From: Paenibacillus sp. USDA918EY
Lineage (GTDB): Bacteria; Bacillota; Bacilli; Paenibacillales; Paenibacillaceae
Direction: 5' to 3'
NCBI RefSeq assembly: GCF_009870825.1
Contig: NZ_WTWY01000005.1
Span: 310,001-374,000, forward strand
DNA: 64,000 nt
Within the stretch, counting starts at the first letter, position 1. Every line of letters begins with the position of its first letter. Positions 25,183 to 33,885 of this stretch are shown piece after piece. The position numbers and the translations under genes were made by a program. The notes under the pieces are model-generated. The model saw only the letters and a program-made list of their open reading frames with translations. It searched no databases and had not been told where the DNA came from.

Positions 25183-25225
25183 GCAGCGATTACGTTCGTC
25201 CCTTCTGTAAAATCTCATTCTGAGT

Positions 25226-25234
25226 ATAACAGAA
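25226..25234 (-). promoter_or_regulatory. Extended -10 promoter of the Tet(M)-like gene
   Basis: TGTTATACT on the minus strand (TGn plus TATACT) lies about 45 bases before the chosen start. No clear -35 box was seen, as is usual for extended -10 promoters. Confidence 0.5.
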
Positions 25235-25284
25235 AAGAACCACGAATCGTTCCCAAACGGCATGAAAAAAATTTCTCCGGCGGA

Positions 25285-26961
25285 TCACGGTTTTTTCCAC
25301 GAATCCTTCAAAGCCACAATCCGGTTAAATACCCGCTTGCGATCCGCAGCGTATCCGCAATCCAAGCAAAAATACCCATGTCTTATGAATTGATATTTTG
25401 CTCCCGGCTCGGCATGCCGCATAAACGGCTCCATTACCGCCTTTTTTATAACGATCCGCGAATCGGGGTTCACGAGCTCCTCCCAGTCGTTGCCCGATTC
25501 GAGAATTTGGATGCCGTCCCGGAGCAGCTTCTCGTAAGCATGAACTTCCGCGGTTACGCCGTGCTTGGCCGATACCCAATGGATCGTCGATTTGACCTTT
25601 CTCGCGTTGAATCCCGAACCGCTTTTGGTCTCCGGATCATACGAGCAATGCAGCTCCCGCACATCCCCCGTGGCCGGGTCTTTTACGACATGTTCGCATT
25701 TCAAAAAATAAGCGCCTTTGAGCCGAACCTCCACGCCGGGAGAAAGCCGGTGAAATCCTGCGGCCGGAGCCTCCATGAAATCTTCCTTTTCAATAAACAA
25801 CTCCCTTGAAAACGGGACCTCCCTGGTGCCAAGCGCTTCATTGTTTTCGTTGTTTTTCAGCCGAAGCATCTCGGTTTGATCCTCGGGATAATTCGTAATG
25901 ACGACCTTTAACGGTTCCAACACCGCCATCACGCCGACGGCTTTTTCTTTCAGATCCCTGCGGATAAAATGGTCTAGCATCGCCGAATCCACCGTGCTGT
26001 TTTGCCTTAGGACGCCCACCGCCTCCAAAAAGCTTGCCAGCCCTTCCGGCGTGACGCCTCTCCGCCTTAGTCCTTTAAGCGTCGGAAGCCTGGGATCGTC
26101 CCAGCCGTCGACATATCCTCCTTCCACCAGCTCCCGAATATATCGTTTGCTCGTGACGGAACCCGAAACGTTCAAACGTCCGAATTCCCTTTGTTTTGGA
26201 GGTTCTTCCGCCCCGACTTCGCGGAGGACCCATTCATAGAGCGGGCGATGTTCGAAAAACTCCGCCGAGCATAAGGAATGGGTAATCCCTTCGATCCAGT
26301 CCTGGATCGGATGGGCGAAATCATACATCGGGTAGATACACCATCGCTTCCCGGTCCGGTAATGCTCCGCGTGAATAATGCGGTACAGTACGGGGTCACG
26401 CAGGTTAATGTTAGGCGAAGACATGTCGATTTTGGCGCGGAGAACCTTCGATGACGCGGGATAGTCCCCGTTTTTCATGCCCTCGAACAGGCGCAGGTTT
26501 TCTTCGACCGACCGGTTGCGGAACGGGCTGTCCTTGCCGGGCTCCGTCAACGTTCCACGGTATGCCGTCATTTGTTCCGGCGTCAGGTCGCAAACATACG
26601 CCTTTCCTTTGCGAATGAGAACGAAAGCCGCTTCGGCATAACGCTCCGAATAGTCCGATCCATAAAAAACCGGCGGATTCAAGCCCAGCCATCGGACGTC
26701 CTCTTGGATCGATTCCGCGTACTTGCTCTCTTCTTTTACGGGATTCGTATCATCCAGGCGCAGGTTGAACGTACCGTTAAATTTCCGCGCAATGGAATGA
26801 TTGATATGGATCGCATATGCGCTTCCGATATGCAAGTACCCGTTCGGTTCGGGCGGAAAACGCGTCGCGACCGGCCTTGAATACGCATTGTTTTTAACGT
26901 CCTCCCGTACCTCCTTTTCCAAAAAATCGACGGATGGTTCATGCTCCTTATTCATAGTCAT
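25285..26961 (-). CDS. glnS: Glutaminyl-tRNA synthetase
   Basis: This 558-aa class I synthetase charges tRNA-Gln directly. It has the HIGH-type motif PPEPNGYLHIGSA (residues 37-48), the KMSKS-equivalent VTSKR near residue 263 and the GlnRS-specific region LRDPVLYRI. The C-terminal anticodon-binding barrels end in a short cysteine-containing tail (YFCLDCGYAADRK). Start ATG 26961 has AAGGAGG eight bases upstream; the frame stays open through the T-box leader, which is not coding. Many Firmicutes lack GlnRS and instead amidate Glu-tRNA-Gln, so this gene is notable. Confidence 0.95.
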   Translation of the reverse strand: MTMNKEHEPSVDFLEKEVREDVKNNAYSRPVATRFPPEPNGYLHIGSAYAIHINHSIARKFNGTFNLRLDDTNPVKEESKYAESIQEDVRWLGLNPPVFYGSDYSERYAEAAFVLIRKGKAYVCDLTPEQMTAYRGTLTEPGKDSPFRNRSVEENLRLFEGMKNGDYPASSKVLRAKIDMSSPNINLRDPVLYRIIHAEHYRTGKRWCIYPMYDFAHPIQDWIEGITHSLCSAEFFEHRPLYEWVLREVGAEEPPKQREFGRLNVSGSVTSKRYIRELVEGGYVDGWDDPRLPTLKGLRRRGVTPEGLASFLEAVGVLRQNSTVDSAMLDHFIRRDLKEKAVGVMAVLEPLKVVITNYPEDQTEMLRLKNNENNEALGTREVPFSRELFIEKEDFMEAPAAGFHRLSPGVEVRLKGAYFLKCEHVVKDPATGDVRELHCSYDPETKSGSGFNARKVKSTIHWVSAKHGVTAEVHAYEKLLRDGIQILESGNDWEELVNPDSRIVIKKAVMEPFMRHAEPGAKYQFIRHGYFCLDCGYAADRKRVFNRIVALKDSWKKP

Positions 26962-27015
26962 CCGATAAACCTCCTTCATCGTTTGTTTGAATGCCTTAAC
27001 CACTCTTGAAAAAAC

Positions 27016-27330
27016 AAAAAATCCCGCCTCCAAGACCGTAGTCTTGGGGACGAGATTTGGTTTCGCGGTGCCACCCCGGTTCGCGGAATATATCACTATA
27101 TCCGCCTTTTCAGGTACGGCAGACGCGCTTCGCTGCTTATAGCTCGGCTGTTTATACCCTAGCTCTGTAACAGGAGCTCCTGTCGCACCATCCGCGGGGG
27201 ACCACCCGCTTCCGAAGCGCCGCTCAGAGGCTTGGTTCAATGAACTTTGTCCTGCCCCTTTTCAGCTGCCGGGGCTCTCTGTCAGGAAACGCGGTTCATC
27301 TACTCTTCTCTTCATCGCGTGTAAAGTTTG
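27016..27330 (-). ncRNA. T-box leader of glnS, glutamine specifier CAA
   Basis: The minus-strand leader holds the T-box GGGGTGGCACCGCG (27064-27077) and a terminator AAATCTCGTCCCCAAGAC/GTCTTGGAGGCGGGATTT followed by TTTTTGTTTTTT (27010-27056). A long stem I contains the GA-rich AGAAGAGTA and AGAGAG features. In the specifier loop TTGAACCAAG reads CAA (27232-27234 on the plus strand), a glutamine codon followed by a purine. It therefore senses uncharged tRNA-Gln and turns glnS on when glutamine charging fails. Confidence 0.9.
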
Positions 27331-27398
27331 GTACATATTATCATCAAATTCTTTAAAAGTAAATGCGTTTGACCTGCATGTTTACTTGGATTCCGCCT

Positions 27399-29402
27399 TT
27401 AAGCCTCTGCTTCCTCCTCATGCACGGACTCCGCTTCATACAGATGCCCCTCGTGGTAGTTCACGTCCATCCGCAGCGTGTTGGCGACCGTCCGGCTGAT
27501 TTCTCCTTTTTCGAACATGGTTTGAATCTCGTTGCGTTCAGCCTGGATGGCTTTCAGTTCCAGCTCCCTCCGTTCGGCGCTGAGCTCTTTCACCGTTTCG
27601 CCCCGGAACTTGCCGCTTAGAAGCTGAAGCTCCATGCTGCGATAATCGGCAAGAATGCCCTGGATCGTATCGTGGTTTTCAGACGTTTCCATCGATTTCA
27701 CCTGCTTGATGGCTGCCCGGATCGCATCCAGCTTGAGCTCTTTATAAACCCTCCATTTAGGATTGGCGGCATCAAATACTTCCGCTTTACTCCGGGCTTT
27801 GCGCAAGATCCGCAGCAGGCCGGCCCAGCCGAGCACAAGCAGCTTTTTGATTTTCTTTCTTGTCGTAAGCAGCGCTTCGACCCGGCTGAGCGACGCTCGA
27901 AACCGGTCCGCGAGTTTCGGGGAGATCCGCCCTTCCTGCATCCATCGGTCCGCGGTTCTTTTTTCGGCTCTGAGCGCCTCAATCCGGATGTCCAAAGCTT
28001 GTTTCCAAGCTTTCCCGAGATCTTCCTTGTTTCTTATTTTGGCCATTTGCAGTCTCTGGGAATAGATCGTAGTCAGCTCGATGGCCTCCTGCCGGTTTTC
28101 ATCGTTTATCTCCTCTCGGACCGCCTTCAGGCCGGCTTCAAGCACCCGAATCCGTGCCGCTCTCTCACTTTCGGCCAGCTTGTCCGGATCGGGCTGGGCC
28201 TCCCGCGTCAAAATCGGCAGCAGCACGCTGGCAATGATGAGCGTGAGTAAAATAACGCCTGAGCAAATGAACAGGATCAAACTCCGTTCGGGGAATGGGC
28301 TAAAATCGGCCAGCGTTAAAGGAATGGAAAAAGCGGCGGAAAGGGTCAACGCACCCCGAACGCCGGACAATGCCGTAAGCAGGGCGGAACGGAAGTGGCG
28401 GTTTACGGCCCATACCCACAAAAAACGGAGAATAATGAGCACTGCCGTAATCAGAAAGATGTATCCGATCACTTGACCGTTATTATATGCGGGATCCTTC
28501 CACACCTCGATGATAACCCCCGGTATTTCTAGCCCCAATAAAATAAAGACGAGACCGTTCAGGCAAAATAGGATGACCGACCATGTGCTGTCGGATACGA
28601 GGCGAAGCCGGACCGACCCGCTTCTCATCCGGTCGCGTTCGATGGCATGCGTCACCCCGGCGGCCACGACGGCCAAAATGCCGGAAACATGGACTTCTTC
28701 CGCGATCCAATAAATAATAAACGGCGTCAGGATGATAATCAGCATGTGCAGCGTCACATCCTCCATTCCCATACGCCGCAGCTGCATCCGGATCCCGATG
28801 ATCAAAAATCCAAGCACGACGCCGGCGATCACGCCGCCGATTGCGATAACGATAAAACTGCCGATCGCTTTGGGCAGCGAAAATTGACCGGTGACGGTCG
28901 CCGCGATCGCAAAATTGAAGGCAACCAGGCCCGAGGCGTCGTTCATGAGCGCTTCGCCTTCGAGCAACCGCATAATGTTGCCGGGGAGCTTCGCCCGGCC
29001 GGACAATGAGCCGACCGCCACCGCGTCCGTCGGCGACAGGATGGCGGCTAATGCAAAGGCAGCCGATAAAGGGATGGCCGGAATGATCCAGTGGATAAAA
29101 GGACCGGCAATCAACACTGTCGCGAACACAAGCCCCAGCGCAAGCAGCAGGATGCTCGACCGGAGCTGCCACAACTCGTCCCGCGGGGTTATTTTACCGT
29201 CGTTGAAGAGCAGCGGCGCGATGAACAGCAAAAGGAACAGTTCCGGATTGAGCGGAATATGGTGCAGCCCGGGCACGAACGTCGCCACGACGCCCAAACC
29301 GATCTGGATGATCGGAACCGGCACGACGGGCAAAAAGTGGTTGATGACATTGGATATCCCGATAAGAAGCAACAGTACAAGAACCATTAAAAATATTTCC
29401 AC
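27399..29402 (-). CDS. Na+/H+ antiporter, CPA1 (NhaP/NHE-like) family
   Basis: This roughly 667-aa protein has about 12 membrane segments in its first 410 residues. The family motifs are FAPLLFNDGKI-like in segment 3, the SPTDAVAVGSL motif near residue 115 and LLEGEALMNDASGLVAF near residue 140, with the two Asp residues for ion exchange. A cytoplasmic tail of about 250 residues, rich in charged helices, follows. It exchanges sodium or potassium for protons. GTG 29402 follows AAAAAGGAG by 11 bases; the TTG at 29441 is less likely. Confidence 0.9.
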   Translation of the reverse strand: MEIFLMVLVLLLLIGISNVINHFLPVVPVPIIQIGLGVVATFVPGLHHIPLNPELFLLLFIAPLLFNDGKITPRDELWQLRSSILLLALGLVFATVLIAGPFIHWIIPAIPLSAAFALAAILSPTDAVAVGSLSGRAKLPGNIMRLLEGEALMNDASGLVAFNFAIAATVTGQFSLPKAIGSFIVIAIGGVIAGVVLGFLIIGIRMQLRRMGMEDVTLHMLIIILTPFIIYWIAEEVHVSGILAVVAAGVTHAIERDRMRSGSVRLRLVSDSTWSVILFCLNGLVFILLGLEIPGVIIEVWKDPAYNNGQVIGYIFLITAVLIILRFLWVWAVNRHFRSALLTALSGVRGALTLSAAFSIPLTLADFSPFPERSLILFICSGVILLTLIIASVLLPILTREAQPDPDKLAESERAARIRVLEAGLKAVREEINDENRQEAIELTTIYSQRLQMAKIRNKEDLGKAWKQALDIRIEALRAEKRTADRWMQEGRISPKLADRFRASLSRVEALLTTRKKIKKLLVLGWAGLLRILRKARSKAEVFDAANPKWRVYKELKLDAIRAAIKQVKSMETSENHDTIQGILADYRSMELQLLSGKFRGETVKELSAERRELELKAIQAERNEIQTMFEKGEISRTVANTLRMDVNYHEGHLYEAESVHEEEAEA

Positions 29403-29430
29403 TGGCCATACGACTCCTTTTTTTACCCGA

Positions 29431-29541
29431 GGATTTTGCAAAAATCCAAAAAGCGGCTTTCAATTGGCAACATAGAGCGAAACGGTTTTATTCGTCTATA
29501 CATTGTACCCTGGAGAGACAGGAATCGAATTTTGCAAAATC
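29431..29541 (-). promoter_or_regulatory. Twin GGATTTTGCAAAATCC palindromes before the antiporter gene
   Basis: GGATTTTGCAAAAATCC (29431-29447) and GAATTTTGCAAAATCC (29526-29541) are near-perfect palindromes. The second lies just before a weak promoter (TTCGAT-N16-TACAAT) and the first lies in the leader near the start codon. A related copy occurs at 52987-53003 before the sugar-binding-protein gene. They may be sites for one regulator. Confidence 0.45.
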
Positions 29542-29661
29542 CTTACCCATAAGATTGCGTTCCGGGCATGCCAGGCATGATTGCTGGCTGAATTCTCATC
29601 TATTTTTAACCATTTCGTCATGCTTTATCACACGCCACCCAATTCTCAGGAAATCCGCACG

Positions 29662-29686
29662 AGAAAAAAACCGCTCGAAAGCGGTT
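29662..29686 (-). terminator. Terminator of the metallophosphatase gene
   Basis: AACCGCT-CGAA-AGCGGTT (29669-29686) is followed on the minus strand by TTTTTTTCTC. Confidence 0.8.
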
Positions 29687-30477
29687 CAAGCGGTTGCATC
29701 CCCATCGGTTTGAGGCGATTCGCCTCTACGGACGGAATACATTTTATATTCTCCGTGTTCGCCAATCTCCAGGCAATGCAGCTGTTTGCCGAACGCGCAG
29801 CCGCCGTCGATCCCGATTTTGTCTTCCATGGGACTAAACCAGATTCCGTCCGACTCATGCAGATAGGAAACGGGCGTGTGGCCGAACACAACTTTCTGTG
29901 CACGTCCCGTCGGATATTGGAAAAACGGCTCCCGGATCCATATAAAATCATCCTGAGGCTGGTCTTTCCAATTTTCATACTGGGGATTAATGCCCGCATG
30001 CACAAAAATATGCGTGTCCGTCTCATGATAAAAGTCCAAACCGCCAAGGAATTCCAAATGATGCATATAATGATTTTTAACATGCGCTTTGGCTTCGGCA
30101 TACCGTTCCGGTCCCATCCCTTCGCCGAAAAAATCGGCTCCGCAATAGCTCTCCAGCGTTTGCCTGGCCCCGTTCCGGATCCATCTGGCGTTCAGCGGTT
30201 CACTGTCTACAACGATGGCGTCATACATCATCTGATCATGGTTGCCGCGCAGCGTGACGACGCCCCACTTTTCCTTGAACGCTTTTACCTGCTCTACGAC
30301 TCCCCTGCTGTTCGGGCCGCGGTCGACATAGTCTCCGAGCAGTACAAGCTTGTCTTGTTGTGGATCGTAACTTACTTTGTGCAGCAGCAGGTGTAACTCA
30401 TCCAAACATCCGTGAATATCGCTGATCGCTAATGTTCTAACGGCAATCTCCCCCTTTCCGCCCTTGCATCTTTTCAC
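29686..30477 (-). CDS. Serine/threonine-type metallophosphatase (Calcineurin-like)
   Basis: The protein has all metallophosphoesterase motifs: SDIHG, GDYVDRGPNSRG, TLRGNHD, a histidine in FVHAGINP, and FGHTP. It resembles PrpE/ApaH-type bacterial phosphatases. The start is not clear. GTG 30477 is the only standard in-frame codon that does not fall in the terminator of the upstream gene, but its ribosome site is 16 bases away. A far better GGGGGAG ends six bases before GTT 30441, where homologues begin (xRTLAISDIHG). The true product is probably about 252 aa. Confidence 0.85.
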   Translation of the reverse strand: MKRCKGGKGEIAVRTLAISDIHGCLDELHLLLHKVSYDPQQDKLVLLGDYVDRGPNSRGVVEQVKAFKEKWGVVTLRGNHDQMMYDAIVVDSEPLNARWIRNGARQTLESYCGADFFGEGMGPERYAEAKAHVKNHYMHHLEFLGGLDFYHETDTHIFVHAGINPQYENWKDQPQDDFIWIREPFFQYPTGRAQKVVFGHTPVSYLHESDGIWFSPMEDKIGIDGGCAFGKQLHCLEIGEHGEYKMYSVRRGESPQTDGDATA

Positions 30478-30507
30478 TGCATATACCCAATGACTCCCTT
30501 CCATAAA

Positions 30508-30537
30508 TAAAACCAACTCCATAAAGAGTCGGTTTTG
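30508..30537 (-). terminator. Terminator of the small membrane protein gene
   Basis: AAAACCGACTC-TTTAT-GGAGTTGGTTTTATTT on the minus strand lies between the two genes. Confidence 0.75.
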
Positions 30538-30583
30538 TTTAAAAGCACCCCATTGGCGCTTTCCGTTACATATTTGATTTCGA

Positions 30584-30847
30584 TCAAGCCAAGGAATTTT
30601 CCTTTTTCGCACGATTTTTCTTCATGGCTCCAAACAGCGCGATCACGCCATACATCGGAATCACGAAGTAGAACACAAGCGCCAAATAGAACATGCTGTT
30701 CGGCCCGGCGTTCAGGCTAAATGCGGTGACGAGGCCAACAAGCAAAACGGCGTTAATGATGCTGGCGATCAGTACCTCATGTTTCTTCCCAAACAGGATC
30801 ACTCCAAGCATCGCCGCGGTAAACAGCGCAAGAATCAACGTGGTCAT
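30584..30847 (-). CDS. Small three-helix membrane protein, hypothetical
   Basis: This 87-aa protein is made almost entirely of three hydrophobic segments and ends in a basic tail (MKKNRAKKENSLA). AGGGGGA precedes the ATG by seven bases. It has its own terminator. The function is unknown. Confidence 0.65.
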   Translation of the reverse strand: MTTLILALFTAAMLGVILFGKKHEVLIASIINAVLLVGLVTAFSLNAGPNSMFYLALVFYFVIPMYGVIALFGAMKKNRAKKENSLA

Positions 30848-31093
30848 GGATCATTCCCCCTTAATACAGTGATGCTTTATCATACGCAATGACGCCGCAT
30901 CCATTCACAATTTAGACACAATTAGGTTATCTCCAAGATACCACATTTAGTCAGCAATGAAAAGGCTTTCACCGAAAAATGTTCGCACGCCAATATGTTT
31001 CATTAGCGTTTCTTCGTGCCAGCGAATCATTCGCCATTCTCCCGTCCGCTTCTTTGCGCCACACTTCAAGGGAAATGGCCAACGTAAAAACAC

Positions 31094-31128
31094 AAAAAAG
31101 GCGCCGCCGCAAAATGCCGGCAGTGCCT
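31094..31128 (-). terminator. Terminator of the YjcZ-like gene
   Basis: AGGCACTGCCG pairs with CGGCGGCGCCT (one mismatch), followed by TTTTTTG on the minus strand. Confidence 0.7.
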
Positions 31129-31134
31129 ACGATA

Positions 31135-31317
31135 TTAGATCCAGCAAGTTTTCAAGATAATAACGAACAAAATAAAGAGGACCAGAACAATACCTACAGA
31201 TTTGAAAGGGCTATAAACGTATGCTCCTGCAACTCCGCTCTTTCCATACTCCTCAATCAATTCGAAGGGCACATTATCGTATGGTGCATGATGGATGTTG
31301 TACGGGCAGTGCGGCAA
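31135..31317 (-). CDS. YjcZ-like small sporulation peptide
   Basis: This peptide of about 60 aa has a C-terminal hydrophobic segment (KSVGIVLVLFILFVIILKTCWI) typical of the YjcZ/YtzI-like spore peptides. It has an unusually long polar N-terminus (CPYNIHHAPYDN). The only standard start in frame is TTG 31317, with no good ribosome site. The frame is open a further nine codons upstream, and a GGGAGC-ATG just above is out of frame, so the start may be misread or mutated. It has its own terminator, which supports expression. Confidence 0.6.
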   Translation of the reverse strand: MPHCPYNIHHAPYDNVPFELIEEYGKSGVAGAYVYSPFKSVGIVLVLFILFVIILKTCWI

Positions 31318-31362
31318 ATACTGCGGTTGTGAAAGAATCCGTTACATCCATGCTCCCGGTCG

Positions 31363-31758
31363 TTATTTCAGCAATCCCATAAGCGGCATAATCGAGCGCA
31401 TCACGTTCATTCCGATTTGGATGCCAGGTATGATTTTTCCGAAGAAGCCGAACATCCCCATTCCGCCACCGTTAGCGGCCGTTCCTCCAACTCTTGTCGA
31501 ATTCACGGTTGGCGCGGGCTGACGGGATCCCCCTCCAAACAGCAGGCTTAGCAGACCGGATACTTGAGCCTTTTCTCTGTTCTCCAGAATTGCCGCGGTT
31601 TGCCGCGGATCGGCCCATATCCCGTTTAGAACGACACCGCTGCGGTCATGTTTTTTCACCGTGCCGATATAGCTGCTGCCATCCTTTAGCATGACAAGCA
31701 CCGGTTTGCCCATCCATTTTGACGAGCGCCGTCTCTGTTTCTTCCTTTTAACAGGCAT
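31363..31758 (-). CDS. Small basic protein with Sm-like motif, hypothetical
   Basis: This 131-aa protein has a basic N-terminus (MPVKRKKQRRRSSKWMGK). The segment KPVLVMLKDGSSYIGTVKKHDRSGVVLNGI has the pattern of an LSM/Hfq-like small beta-barrel. A glycine-rich linker and a hydrophobic C-terminal segment (FGFFGKIIPGIQIGMNVMRSIMP) follow. The GAGGTG ribosome site fits the ATG. Similar proteins occur near coat genes in bacilli, so a spore role is possible but not shown. Confidence 0.65.
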   Translation of the reverse strand: MPVKRKKQRRRSSKWMGKPVLVMLKDGSSYIGTVKKHDRSGVVLNGIWADPRQTAAILENREKAQVSGLLSLLFGGGSRQPAPTVNSTRVGGTAANGGGMGMFGFFGKIIPGIQIGMNVMRSIMPLMGLLK

Positions 31759-31811
31759 CTATCTCACCTCGGGCAGTCAAATTCAAGAATCGTCTGTTTT
31801 TATATCTTGTA

Positions 31812-31904
31812 GATAGATTGAATTAAAGTAAGTCACATCTTTGAAACGGATATTCCCTGTGGATCAAGGAATGACAAGTAAAAACTTTAATTCATTCTAT
31901 ATAG
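31812..31904. repeat. MITE-like inverted-repeat element, copy 1
   Basis: TAGATTGAATTAAAGT (31814-31829) is matched 15 of 16 by the inverse of ACTTTAATTCATTCTA (31884-31899). The right 29 bases are nearly identical to the right end of the element at 38058-38154. The interior is unrelated and has no reading frame. Confidence 0.7.
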
Positions 31905-31998
31905 ATATTAATGTATTCCAAGCTTTTAAGATATTCTTGTGTTTTTGGCTATGGAAAGATGCCTCGCCCCTTATTTTTTCGAAAAAAAGCGCGATGGA

Positions 31999-33102
31999 TT
32001 AATCCATCACGCCGTAAGGGAGATTTTGCTGAAGCGGTGCGGGCCGTTCGCAGGTGCTTGTCATGACGTAATACCGGTCCTGCTCGGAAGAGTCATGGAA
32101 GGCATGCATCGCTTCAAGGACGTGGAAACCGAGATCGCCGCTGGCGCGGTTCTTTCTGCCGCCGTTCAGCGCATAAACCATGTCGAGCACGCCGATTCCC
32201 CGCGAATTCGCCGCATAGCCATGGGATAGCGGGATTTCCTTCCAATCCTGGCTGTCATGGCGCTTCAGAAGCACTGGCCCGCCGAAGGTATTGGGATCCG
32301 GAACGCTAAGCGTGCCTTGGCTGCCGTAGATTTCGATGCATGGCAGCCGGCTGCCGCCGAAGACGTCGAAGGACGTAATCATCGTCCCGATGGCTCCGTT
32401 GTGGAAATCGAGTACGCCTGCGACATGGGTCGGCGTTTCGACCGCAATGGTTTGGCCGAACTTTTTGGAGCTGGTGATCGTTCGCTCCGGATAAGATATT
32501 TTCGCTACCCCCGCCACGCGTTTGATCGGACCCAGCATGGCCACCAAAGCCGTCAGATAATACGGCCCCATGTCATACATCGGTCCCCCGCCCTTGGCAT
32601 AATAAAATTCGGGATCCGGATGCCAATGCTCATGTCCCCTGCCCATCATAAACGCCGTCGCCGCCACGGGTGTGCCGATCCAACCGTCCTCGATGAGTTT
32701 GATGCAGGTTTGGATGCCTCCGCCAAGAAACGTATCCGGGGCGCTGCCGACGAGCAGCCCTTTTTCTTTGGCTTTGGCCAGAATGGCCCGCCCTTCTTCC
32801 CTGGTGACGGCCAGCGGTTTTTCGACATAAGCATGTTTTCCGGCTTCCAAAATATCCAGGCAGACCCGGGCATGCGCAGCGGGAATCGTCAGGTTCACGA
32901 CCAGCTCGATCTCCGGATCCGCAAGCAGTTCGGCAACCGTGCAGCCTTTGGCGATTCCGAACTGCTCGGCTTTCGCTTTTGCCCGGTCCAGGTCCAAATC
33001 CGCGCAGGCGGAAACGTGGACCGCTTGAAACGTTTTCAAATTCTCAAAATATATGGAGCTGATGTTTCCGCATCCGATAATGCCGACATTCATTTTCTTC
33101 AT
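31999..33102 (-). CDS. Gfo/Idh/MocA-family oxidoreductase
   Basis: This 367-aa NAD(P)-dependent sugar or inositol dehydrogenase has an N-terminal Rossmann fold (VGIIGCGNISSIYFENLK) and the EKPLAV motif (HAYVEKPLAVTREEG) with the catalytic Lys near residue 95. The C-terminal alpha/beta domain is the GFO_IDH_MocA_C type (YDMGPYYLTALVAMLG). It lies 30 bases after thuA in the LacI-controlled operon. Confidence 0.92.
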   Translation of the reverse strand: MKKMNVGIIGCGNISSIYFENLKTFQAVHVSACADLDLDRAKAKAEQFGIAKGCTVAELLADPEIELVVNLTIPAAHARVCLDILEAGKHAYVEKPLAVTREEGRAILAKAKEKGLLVGSAPDTFLGGGIQTCIKLIEDGWIGTPVAATAFMMGRGHEHWHPDPEFYYAKGGGPMYDMGPYYLTALVAMLGPIKRVAGVAKISYPERTITSSKKFGQTIAVETPTHVAGVLDFHNGAIGTMITSFDVFGGSRLPCIEIYGSQGTLSVPDPNTFGGPVLLKRHDSQDWKEIPLSHGYAANSRGIGVLDMVYALNGGRKNRASGDLGFHVLEAMHAFHDSSEQDRYYVMTSTCERPAPLQQNLPYGVMD

Positions 33103-33131
33103 GATGATGAGCGCTCTCCAATCCGCTAAAT

Positions 33132-33851
33132 TTAAACCTGGCTATCCATCATGCCGGTATATTGGCTTCCTGCTTGCTTCCCTGCCGCCTTGGCTTTGCC
33201 TTCGGCCGCCCACAGCATCCCTCTGCGCATAATCTCCTTGACCGGCGGAAGCTCGATCACGTTCGCCTGATGCCCCAGCGAGCAATAGAATACCCGGCCG
33301 AGTCCCCACCGCTTGGTCCACGCCACTGGCATATCGACGGACTTGTTATAAACATGGGGACCGTCCGCAACCGGAAAACGGGTCGTGGCCAGCACTTCGA
33401 CGGCAGGATCGACATGGAGGTAATACTGCTCGGTCGAGACGTCGAAATCTTCGATCCCCTCTACGATCGGACTTGACGTGTTCGCCATGTTAATCCGATG
33501 GGGAGTGCCGTCGTTGCCCGGATGCGCGACCCAGTTTCCGCCCGTCATGAACTGCCAGTCGACGTTGCTGCGGAATGCGTCGCACATGCCCCCGTGGCAT
33601 CCGGCTAAACCGACGCCGTATTGCACGGCTTCCGACACGTTGTTGACCCTTTCCTGACTGATTTCGCCCATCGTCCATACGGGAATGATCAGGTCAAGCG
33701 TTTTCAATTTTTCGGCATCGTCAAATGCCGCTAGCGTGTCGGACACTTCGACTTCATAACCCTCATCTTCCAAAATGCCGCGAAAAATGGCCGATACTTC
33801 CTCGGGCTGATGGCCAAGCCAGCCTCCCCATACGATCAGCGCTTTGTTCAT
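33132..33851 (-). CDS. ThuA-like domain protein
   Basis: This roughly 239-aa class I glutamine-amidotransferase-fold protein of the ThuA (trehalose utilisation) family. Typical blocks are ALIVWGGWLGHQPEEVS, VGLAGCHGGMCDAF (the nucleophile-elbow position), and GRVFYCSLGHQANVIELP. ThuA and ThuB (a Gfo-type dehydrogenase) act together on 3-keto disaccharides, so pairing with two Gfo genes suggests keto-sugar metabolism. ATG 33851 sits eight bases after AGAGGAG. Confidence 0.9.
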   Translation of the reverse strand: MNKALIVWGGWLGHQPEEVSAIFRGILEDEGYEVEVSDTLAAFDDAEKLKTLDLIIPVWTMGEISQERVNNVSEAVQYGVGLAGCHGGMCDAFRSNVDWQFMTGGNWVAHPGNDGTPHRINMANTSSPIVEGIEDFDVSTEQYYLHVDPAVEVLATTRFPVADGPHVYNKSVDMPVAWTKRWGLGRVFYCSLGHQANVIELPPVKEIMRRGMLWAAEGKAKAAGKQAGSQYTGMMDSQV

Positions 33852-33885
33852 GTCCACATCTCCTCTTTAAGCTCAAGCTCATATT

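Noticed and set aside
26962..27240. N-terminal extension of the glutaminyl-tRNA synthetase frame
   Set aside because: The frame happens to be open through the T-box leader and its terminator; the start after AAGGAGG at 26961 gives the standard protein length.
30957..31160. A 67-codon plus-strand frame
   Set aside because: It has no ribosome site, no family features and crosses the terminator of the YjcZ-like gene.
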